Source: CAZDKK01 sp964603725 (lineage in GTDB: Bacteria > Eisenbacteria > RBG-16-71-46 > CAIMUX01 > WJJG01). Taken from it: a stretch of DNA of 64,000 bases. The notes under the pieces are model-generated. The model saw nothing but the letters and a program-made list of their open reading frames with translations. It searched no databases and was not told the origin of the DNA. Shown here piece after piece: positions 1-6,288 of the stretch. Numbering within the stretch: the first letter of the stretch is position 1; every line of letters begins with the position of its first letter. A program made the position numbers and the translations under genes. The stretch lies in contig CAZRWW010000006.1 in NCBI GenBank assembly GCA_964603725.1, forward strand, positions 53,573 through 117,572, given 5' to 3'.

Positions 1-11
1 CCGGCGCCCGG

Positions 12-1460
12 GTGGCCGTGGGCGTGTCGTGGGCCGCGGGGGGCGCACCAGCCGGTACACGCGAGCTTACGGATGTCCGCATCGGGGCGCCGCGCAACGA
101 CGCGCGGACCGTCGATATCGACTTCGACGCTGAGACCGAGCATGGGTTTAGCGTGGCCCGGTGGGGCACGGGCACGGGCGAGGCCCACTGGACCAACAAC
201 TTCTCCTGGACTCACGGCTCCACCTGGACCGAAACGTACGCATGGTTCTCGAGCATCGGGATCGTCGATGTCGACGCGGCAGTCGTGGGGGACTGGCTGT
301 ACGTGGGCTACATCGCCGGAGGCCATGAGGATGAGGTTCGCGTGCGCCGCTGTCACGTCGCTCACGGACGCGTGGACAACTCATACTACTACAAGGTGGC
401 GCTCGATGCTGGGGCCAGCTCCTTCAAGGAAATGGTTCTGACCACCGACGCCGACGACTACGACAGCGAGGTCTACGTCCTGGCCATCCAGGCCGACGCC
501 GTGCTGCGCTTCGCCTGGGCCACCGCCACCGACGGCATCTTCACGGATGTCGATCCGCCCGCAACTGCGAACTTGTCCGAGGGGCTGAGCGCGACCTATG
601 GCATGCACGGCGCCTGTGGTGCCACCTGGTTCTGGGTCTCCTATGTGGATACGGACAACCACCTCCGCCTGTTACGCTACGTGGACGACCACTGGAGCGA
701 CATGCTGACCTCTCCGGTCGGGGCGCTCAGGGAGACCTCGATCTCCGCGCACGCGCGGACGGTCATCTGCGCCTACGAGAAGACCACTACATCTGGCACC
801 GGCATCGACTACTTTATCACCTACGAATGCGGCTCCGGGGGCGCGTTTGGAACCCTGGCGATTCCCGACGGCGTGAACGTGTTGGGCTACTTCTGCCCGT
901 CCGTGGATGCGCGCACGGGGCGGGGCACGGCCGCCATCTACCAGGCCGAAACGGGAGACCCGGATATCGTCTACTACCGTACTCGAGCCGGCTATGCGCC
1001 GGGGAGCTGGGCCGACCCCGTCGCGTTCAACGACTACGATGTGCTGACCGGAAGCGACACGGCTCTGAGTCCGCTCAGGGCGGGGACCGGGTACTTCGAT
1101 CTCGCGGCGATCTACATCAGCAGCTACGGTGCCCGGGTTCCCTACCTCGACAAGCCCGGAGCGACCTGGTCGAGTGTCCCCGAAGTCCGGGCCGAGGCCG
1201 CGACCCTGCGGCTGCTCGCGGCGCCGAACCCGTTCCGGGCGCAAACCACGCTACGCCTCGAGCTGCCGGCCGCAGGGCAGGTGCGTATCGAGCTCTTCGA
1301 CCTTCTTGGGCGACGTGCAGCGACGCTGCTGGACGAAACCGTTGTGGCGGGCGCGCACGAGGTCCCCGTGAAAGGGCATGGGCTGAGGAGCGGTCATTAC
1401 TTCTACAGGCTGACCTCGGGGACGCAGACGGACCGGGGCCGACTGATCGTGGTCCCTTAG
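12..1460 (+). CDS. Secreted or surface protein with C-terminal PNPF sorting domain (5' partial)
   Basis: The frame is open to the left edge and the visible N-terminus has no signal peptide, so the real start is probably outside the window; the GTG at 12 is only the first visible start. Most of the protein is beta-rich sequence like BNR or propeller proteins, with no catalytic motif I recognise. The last ~85 residues form a typical type A sorting / FlgD-like Ig domain: 'AAPNPFRAQTTLRLELP', then 'IELFDLLGRR', 'GHYFYRL' and a terminal 'LIVVP'. In the Bacteroidota-Chlorobi superphylum such domains direct export through the type IX system and are then removed. A function beyond surface display cannot be assigned. 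Confidence 0.75.
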   Translation: MAVGVSWAAGGAPAGTRELTDVRIGAPRNDARTVDIDFDAETEHGFSVARWGTGTGEAHWTNNFSWTHGSTWTETYAWFSSIGIVDVDAAVVGDWLYVGYIAGGHEDEVRVRRCHVAHGRVDNSYYYKVALDAGASSFKEMVLTTDADDYDSEVYVLAIQADAVLRFAWATATDGIFTDVDPPATANLSEGLSATYGMHGACGATWFWVSYVDTDNHLRLLRYVDDHWSDMLTSPVGALRETSISAHARTVICAYEKTTTSGTGIDYFITYECGSGGAFGTLAIPDGVNVLGYFCPSVDARTGRGTAAIYQAETGDPDIVYYRTRAGYAPGSWADPVAFNDYDVLTGSDTALSPLRAGTGYFDLAAIYISSYGARVPYLDKPGATWSSVPEVRAEAATLRLLAAPNPFRAQTTLRLELPAAGQVRIELFDLLGRRAATLLDETVVAGAHEVPVKGHGLRSGHYFYRLTSGTQTDRGRLIVVP

Positions 1461-2085
1461 CTCGGGGCGGAGCGCTCTGGCTCGGGGGGTGGGCTGTCGC
1501 GTGCCGCCGGGTGAACCGGAGGAGCACCGAACGCCAGTTCCACGAGACCCGGCAGGAGGTGGTTGTCGGACGGTCATGCACGACTCGGTCACCATGATCG
1601 CGCAGCGGCGGGGACAGGCGACCATGGCGTGGAGTGAATCCCCGTCGCTGGGCGCAATCGCCCGATGAGGACCATCTCCGGGCTTGCCGTGGTCGGCTGC
1701 CGTGGACCGAGCTCTCTGAACCCTTCGGAGAAGGAAGAACAGCGGGGCGACTTCGTCCTCGGTGGATTCGTGGGGTTCCCTGGCCAGCGGCTCGACTTCT
1801 TTCGCGCTGACTTCGCCCCGCAGCACGAGCCGAATCAGGCCCGCCCCCGGATCTCTCTCATTTGAGTACATGCTCGGCCCCCCCATCACAGGCGTCGGCT
1901 CCGCTTGGAGGCGTTCCATGCCATCGTCGTGGCACAGCGGTCACGCGTCCTCAAGTCTTCCGCGACCCGGACTCCGCGAACGGCTCGTGGCGCCGCCCTC
2001 CAGACCGATCCCGGCCTTCCCAAGCCGGAAGTCGTGTGATGGAAGCCGCGGACGAGACGGGACAAAGGGGGGGGTCAAGATCCCG
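1461..2085. other. Non-coding or degenerate stretch, no gene seen
   Basis: Short open frames on both strands here show no recognisable domain, signal peptide or good ribosome binding site. The stretch lies next to a transposase relic and may be decayed mobile DNA, but nothing in it proves that. Confidence 0.4.
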
Positions 2086-2265
2086 TCACGGGAGCATCGG
2101 GGCGGTGATGACGTTTGCGTGGACGAGTCGGCGTGGATCGGTCTCCATGATGACGACCATATAGACGAGCGCGAAGAAGACTGCCTGGTGAGCGGGGGAG
2201 CCGCAGGTCCGCAGATCCTGGGCGTGGTCCGCGTGCGACTGACGGCGGTGGGCGCGCCGGCGTCG
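2086..2265 (-). pseudogene. Relic of integrase-core (IS481/IS3-like) transposase, catalytic-core segment
   Basis: Read on the minus strand, the segment gives 'FFALVYMVVIMETDPRR' followed by 'LVHANVI'. This matches the conserved beta-strand block of integrase-core transposases, which usually reads like 'LYVFVVMEIGSRRIVH-NVT'. A stop follows soon after and neither the N-terminal helix-turn-helix nor the complete DDE triad is present, so only a fragment survives. Two other fragments of the same transposase type lie at 14.8-15.1 kb and 16.9-17.2 kb on the same strand. Confidence 0.55.
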
Positions 2266-2327
2266 GTGCATCGGCTCGTTGTCGTGCGGTGAGTTCCCAA
2301 TCCCAGCGATGGCCGCCAGGAACAACC

Positions 2328-2361
2328 GCGGCCCCGGGACCCTTGCGGGTGCCGGGGCCGC
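2328..2361 (-). terminator. GC-rich hairpin after the secreted propeller operon
   Basis: A perfect 10-bp stem (GCGGCCCCGG at 2328-2337 with CCGGGGCCGC at 2352-2361) continues after one mismatch into ACCC/GGGT with a 4-base loop. It begins 21 bp past the stop of the minus-strand gene ending at 2382. On that strand it is followed by GGTTGTTCC, a weak T tract, so it is terminator-like rather than a classical terminator. Confidence 0.5.
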
Positions 2362-2381
2362 CGACGATCGGGATGAAGATT

Positions 2382-3908
2382 CTATCTGACGATCACCATC
2401 CGTTGCGGTCCGAGCTGTGTTTCACCTACTCGCAAGTTGACGAAGTAAACGCCCGCCGCCAGCTCCGCCCCGCCGCCTGAACTTCCCCCCCCGACCTCGA
2501 TCCAGTTGCGGCCGCGCTCGCAGCGGCCTTCTTCAGTGCGCACGACGCGCCCCGTTGCATCGAGCACCTGCAGGCACACCGGGGCGGGTGCGGCGGCAGC
2601 GTAGTGGATGCGTACGGTCCCGCGGGCGGGATTGGGCCCCGCACCCAGCAATCGGGTCTCGATCGGTCGCAAGATCTCGCTGCCGGGCGGTGGCTCACCC
2701 ACCGCCGCGGTCACGATCTGCCAAGACTCGGCAGTGGCCATGTACAAGTGGCCGTCGGTCGCGTCGCGGAAGGAGATGTACCAGTTCTGCCCCGGTGCCA
2801 CGAACAGGTGCGGATACACATGCGCCGTCGCCCCCGTGGCCACGGAGTCCGCGACCGTGCTGAGAACGCGCACGGAGTCCGGCAGGTACTCCCCGGCGCG
2901 GATGTGCCACTCGTTGTGGAGATCGAAGCCGAGGTACGCGTAGTCCAACCGCCCCTCCGGCCCTATGGTCAGCGCGAGCTGGCGGCCGACATCCGCGTGG
3001 TGGTCGAGCGAGAGGCTCCGCCAGGCCGGCGCGGCCAGCTCGGGGTCGGCGAAGGCGAGGAAGGTGCCGTCGGCGNNNNNNNNNNNNNNNNNNNNNNNNN
3101 NNNNNNNNNNNNNNNNNNNNNNNNNNNNNNNNNNNNNNNNNNNNNNNNNNNNNNNNNNNNNNNNNNNNNNNNNNNGCACCAGCGACAGGTAGCGGCCAAC
3201 GTCGTCGGCCTCGCTGGTCACGGCCTCGGTCGCCCAGGCCGGCGCGGCCAGCTCGGGGTCGGCGAAGGCGAGGAAGGTGCCGTCGGCGGCGCGCTCGCTG
3301 AAGGCGTAGCCCACCCCCGGGCGGTAGGCCAGGCTGCAGTCCGACCCCCGCTGCGGCCCGGGGTCGACCGTCTCGATCGGCGACCAGGCGCCGGCCTCGC
3401 GGCGCATGTGCAGCAGCGCGCCCTGGGTCTGGTTGCGGAAGGCCAACGCAAGCCCGTCCGTGCCGTGCGGCACCAGCGACAGGTAGCGGCCAACGTCGTC
3501 GGCCTCGCTGGTCACGGCCTCGGTGTGCCACACCCGAGGCTGCTGCGGCCCGGCGAACCACAGCTCACCGGTGCTGAGACGCCGGTAGCTCACCGGTAGG
3601 TCTCCCGCAGGCGTGGGCGCGACGGCGCAGTGGCCGTTCACTTCCCCGGAGTCATCGATGATCTGGGGCGTCTCCCATCCGCTAGCGCCCTGCGTGATGA
3701 GCTTCAGCTCACCGGTGTCGGCGCGCAGATAGACGATGTGCAAGCGGCCGTCGTCGCCCAGCTTGAGATCGGCGAACCGGCCGACGGTGCCATCCGCATC
3801 AAGGGTGACGATCGTCCAGTCCCGTTCCAGCGCCTCGCCGGGCGGCGAGGCGATCGGCGCGAGGCCGAGCACGATCGTCCCGGCAACCACGCGAAGATTG
3901 GCTTTCAT
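2382..3908 (-). CDS. Secreted propeller-like protein with C-terminal sorting domain (contains assembly gap)
   Basis: The start is well supported: ATG at 3908 is preceded by an AGGAGGT ribosome binding site. It is followed by a hydrophobic export signal ('VVAGTIVLGLAPIASPPGEA'). The body has repeated phrases such as 'GRLHIVYLRADTGELKLI' typical of BNR or sialidase-like beta-propellers without obvious catalytic residues. The C-terminus carries a 'GAGPNPARGTVRIHY ... GVYFVNL ... MVIVR' sorting domain. A 100-N gap lies in the middle, flanked by both ends of a tandem 98-residue repeat, so the true length is uncertain. The gene follows the related secreted gene at 3962-4759 after 53 bp on the same strand, so they are probably co-transcribed. 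Confidence 0.75.
   Translation of the reverse strand: MKANLRVVAGTIVLGLAPIASPPGEALERDWTIVTLDADGTVGRFADLKLGDDGRLHIVYLRADTGELKLITQGASGWETPQIIDDSGEVNGHCAVAPTPAGDLPVSYRRLSTGELWFAGPQQPRVWHTEAVTSEADDVGRYLSLVPHGTDGLALAFRNQTQGALLHMRREAGAWSPIETVDPGPQRGSDCSLAYRPGVGYAFSERAADGTFLAFADPELAAPAWATEAVTSEADDVGRYLSLVXXXXXXXXXXXXXXXXXXXXXXXXXXXXXXXXXXADGTFLAFADPELAAPAWRSLSLDHHADVGRQLALTIGPEGRLDYAYLGFDLHNEWHIRAGEYLPDSVRVLSTVADSVATGATAHVYPHLFVAPGQNWYISFRDATDGHLYMATAESWQIVTAAVGEPPPGSEILRPIETRLLGAGPNPARGTVRIHYAAAAPAPVCLQVLDATGRVVRTEEGRCERGRNWIEVGGGSSGGGAELAAGVYFVNLRVGETQLGPQRMVIVR
3021..3524. repeat. Tandem 294-bp (98-codon) duplication interrupted by the N gap
   Basis: The sequence 3021-3075 recurs at 3234-3288, and 3176-3230 recurs at 3470-3524, with no differences seen. 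If the 100 Ns stand for the 181 bp that separate these blocks in the complete right-hand copy (3289-3469), both comparisons give a period of exactly 294 bp. 181 and 100 leave the same remainder on division by 3, so the frame is kept. A chimeric join of one single copy is the alternative. Confidence 0.7.
3076..3175. other. Assembly gap (100 N)
   Basis: A run of 100 N inside the left copy of the 294-bp repeat; 100 is probably a placeholder for unknown length. Confidence 0.99.
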
Positions 3909-3961
3909 GGCAGTGCACCTCCTGTGGGGCTCTGTTCCCGCGAGGCTTCGATCAGCCCGTG

Positions 3962-4759
3962 TTAGGGGAGCACTGTGGTCGCGTACTTGAGGTCACCATT
4001 GGTGATGTCGTAGTAGGCGATGTGCACCTCGTCGTTCTCATCGATGAGGAGCGAGTTGTACTGCCCGATGTTGCCGCCGACGTCCACGGTCTGGAGGATC
4101 CACTCCGTGCCGCCCGCAACCTTGACGGCGTACATGAGGTTGTCACCGTTAGGCTCGTAGAAGCTGACGTGCAGTCCGCCCTGTGAGTCGACCCCGATCG
4201 ACGAGGTGCCCGAGGCGGTCATGGTGGTGCTGATCTGCGCGACCGTCCAGGTCCCGCTCCCGGGATCCCGGACCGCCGCCCGCGGCGTACCGCCCTCGAC
4301 GTTTCCGACGATCGCGGGGACTACGTTCCCGCCGTCAAACCAGAGCGCGAGATCGACAAGGTTGGAATAGAGGTTGAACGGCACGGTCTCCGGGCCCAGG
4401 ATCCAGCTCCGGGTGGAGAGGTCGTAGATTCCATAGCGTGTAGTGCTCGAGGCCGCGTTCGCGATGTGCAGATGGTCGTCCGCATCGACGAGCATGTCCA
4501 CCACCCACGCGGTGCCCAGAGAGGCATAGTTCCAGCCCGTCTCGGGCCCTTCCTCGACCCACCAGGCTAGATAGAGCTCGCTCTGGGCGCTCCGGTAGGC
4601 GATGACGGGCGTCCCATCGCTCAAGACCACGATTCGGGAGTTGTAGCCCATGTCGCCCGAGTCGTCGACGAGCTGCACGTTCCAGCTCTGGGCGCTCGCG
4701 GTCGAGCAGAACGCCGCCAGGGCGATCCCTATGATCAGATGGCATACCGTGCGGTTCAT
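3962..4759 (-). CDS. Secreted propeller-like protein
   Basis: The protein has 265 residues. ATG at 4759 is preceded by GGAGGAGG on the minus strand and followed by a clear Sec signal peptide, 'LIIGIALAAFCSTASAQ'. The mature part has repeated 'SRIVVLSDGTPVIAYR' and 'LLIDENDEVHIAYYD' strands resembling the gene at 2382-3908, hence a beta-propeller-like fold. It ends 'YATTVLP' without a PNPF sorting domain, unlike its neighbour. I recognise no catalytic motif. It lies 177 bp after the anti-sigma gene on the same strand, so it could belong to the regulon or transcript of the sigma operon, but this is inference. Confidence 0.7.
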   Translation of the reverse strand: MNRTVCHLIIGIALAAFCSTASAQSWNVQLVDDSGDMGYNSRIVVLSDGTPVIAYRSAQSELYLAWWVEEGPETGWNYASLGTAWVVDMLVDADDHLHIANAASSTTRYGIYDLSTRSWILGPETVPFNLYSNLVDLALWFDGGNVVPAIVGNVEGGTPRAAVRDPGSGTWTVAQISTTMTASGTSSIGVDSQGGLHVSFYEPNGDNLMYAVKVAGGTEWILQTVDVGGNIGQYNSLLIDENDEVHIAYYDITNGDLKYATTVLP

Positions 4760-4936
4760 GATCAGCCTCCTCCCGATTGCAGTGCCTGGCTATCCTCTCC
4801 TGCAGCGCGGCCGCCCGAGGGCGGCGCTGTCCGGCTGGCACAGCCCGCAGGTCGCCGCGGGCGGACGCACCGCTGCGAGCCGCTTCTCAGTGGGAAGGGA
4901 TGCTACTCAGCACTCGGAATCACAGAGAATCGTGCG

Positions 4937-5698
4937 TCAGGGAAGCTGCAGGGTCGCCGGCGCGGACAACGAAACCGGTTCCCCGCCCGCCAGGGTCGCC
5001 ACGCGCCAGAAGACAGCCCCGCCGGACGGCCCGAGCCGGGCTACCTGCGCGGCGGTGAGGGCCAGCACTGTATCGCGCCCCGCTTCCAGGCGGGCGATTT
5101 CCTCCAGGTCCGTGCCGTACAGCATCACCCGGTACCCATCCGCCGACGGGACTGCGGGCCAGCTGAGCCGCACCGAACGATCTGGAGCCCAGTCGGCCAC
5201 GAGTGGCACCGACGCGGAAGGTTGGCCGCGGAGTACCAGGCTCCCGCCCGCTGGGCTGTGGTCGGTCGGGCTGTGAACGTCCGGGCTGTGAACGTCCGGG
5301 CTGTGAACGTCCGGGCTGTGGTGGGCCGGGCTGTGGTGGGCCGGGCGCAGCAGCAGAGCGATCAGGACGCCGGCGGCGACTAGACCCAACGCGGGTTTCC
5401 AGAGGATCTGCATCCGCCAGAACCGCGGAAAGCGCGGCGGTGCTTGATGGGGATGGTGGCTCTCCCGCTCGGCCTCCGCGCGGATCGCCGCCGACAGTCT
5501 CCGGCGTGCGTCTCCCAGGTCGACGCCCGCGGGCAGGGGCCGGCGCTCGAGGAAGCTGCGGAACGCGATCAATCGGGCGCGGCAGCGGGGGCAGTCGTCC
5601 AGGTGCCTCCGCCGCGGGTCGCGGGCATCGAGTCGTAGGAGGTCCTCGAAGGACTTCACGGGCGGGCAGGGGCCGGAGCTGGTCTTGCCGGTTTCCAC
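4937..5698 (-). CDS. Membrane-spanning zinc-finger anti-sigma factor with pentapeptide stalk
   Basis: The protein has 253 residues. The cytoplasmic N-terminus carries an H-x3-C-x2-C motif ('HLDDCPRC', residues 32-39), the signature of zinc-finger anti-sigma domains that hold an ECF sigma factor. One membrane segment follows at about 102-118 ('LGLVAAGVLIALLL'). An extracytoplasmic stalk then carries six His-Ser-Pro-(A/D/T)-(H/V) pentapeptides. Last comes a beta-rich domain of about 85 residues resembling fibronectin III ('SVRLSWPAVPSADGYRVMLY'). It starts 3 bp after the sigma gene stop, so the two are translationally coupled. The role as inhibitor of that sigma factor is inferred from domain and position. 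Confidence 0.8.
   Translation of the reverse strand: METGKTSSGPCPPVKSFEDLLRLDARDPRRRHLDDCPRCRARLIAFRSFLERRPLPAGVDLGDARRRLSAAIRAEAERESHHPHQAPPRFPRFWRMQILWKPALGLVAAGVLIALLLRPAHHSPAHHSPDVHSPDVHSPDVHSPTDHSPAGGSLVLRGQPSASVPLVADWAPDRSVRLSWPAVPSADGYRVMLYGTDLEEIARLEAGRDTVLALTAAQVARLGPSGGAVFWRVATLAGGEPVSLSAPATLQLP
5253..5342. repeat. 15-bp minisatellite, six copies, encoding HSPxx repeats
   Basis: Six head-to-tail 15-bp units begin with GGGCTGTG on the plus strand. Three middle units are identical, the last two are identical to each other, and the first differs. Read on the coding (minus) strand they give His-Ser-Pro pentapeptides in the stalk of the anti-sigma protein. Confidence 0.95.
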
Positions 5699-5701
5699 CG
5701 A

Positions 5702-6286
5702 TCACCTCCGCGAGGTCGCGTCCAGAGCCGCTCTCAGCTTGCGCCGCGCGCGCTGGAGAATTCCGCGCGCGCCCGTCGCGGTGTCGATCTCCAGCAGGCG
5801 CGTGATTTCCTCGATCGACAGGCCCTCGTAGCAGCGCAACCACAGCGCCGTCTGCTCGAGCGGGTCGAGGTGCCGCAGCACAAGATCGAGCGCCTCCTCC
5901 TCCTCGAGCTTCGTCTCCAGCAGTTCATCCGGTCCCGGAGCAGGATCCGTGACGTCCGCCGCCGCATCCTCAACGTCCAGGAGCAGCGGTTTGCGGCGCA
6001 GGCTGTAGAGACAGCGATTGCGCGCGATGGCGAAAATCCAGGAGGCGAAGCCCGAGCGCCCCTCGAAGGTCTCGAGGCGGCGATACGCCGTGAGCAACAC
6101 CTCCTGGGCCAGATCGAGCGCCTGCTCGTGGTCGCGCACGAACCGCAGGCACCACAGGTAGACGTGCTCCTGGTACCGCTCCAGCAGCAGTGACGCCGCC
6201 CGTCCGCCGGTGGGCCGGCCTCGGTCCGCCAGCGCCAACTGAACCAGCTCAGCGTCCGACGCCGCGCTTGTCTGCCCCGTCTTCAT
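5702..6286 (-). CDS. ECF-type RNA polymerase sigma factor
   Basis: The protein has 194 residues, normal for an ECF sigma factor with only regions 2 and 4. Region 2 is seen as 'LLLERYQEHVYLWCLRFV' with the 'ALDLAQEVLLTAYRRL' and 'FASWIFAIARNRCL' helices. Region 4 is seen as 'LDPLEQTALWLRCYEGLS' and 'IEEITRLLEID' with a recognition helix rich in Arg. It would direct RNA polymerase to a dedicated promoter set. The gene lies directly after the TPR-CHAT protease gene (stop at 6289, start at 6286) and directly before the anti-sigma gene, giving a tight three-gene operon. The linker between regions 2 and 4 is long and acidic. Confidence 0.92.
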   Translation of the reverse strand: MKTGQTSAASDAELVQLALADRGRPTGGRAASLLLERYQEHVYLWCLRFVRDHEQALDLAQEVLLTAYRRLETFEGRSGFASWIFAIARNRCLYSLRRKPLLLDVEDAAADVTDPAPGPDELLETKLEEEEALDLVLRHLDPLEQTALWLRCYEGLSIEEITRLLEIDTATGARGILQRARRKLRAALDATSRR

Positions 6287-6288
6287 CT

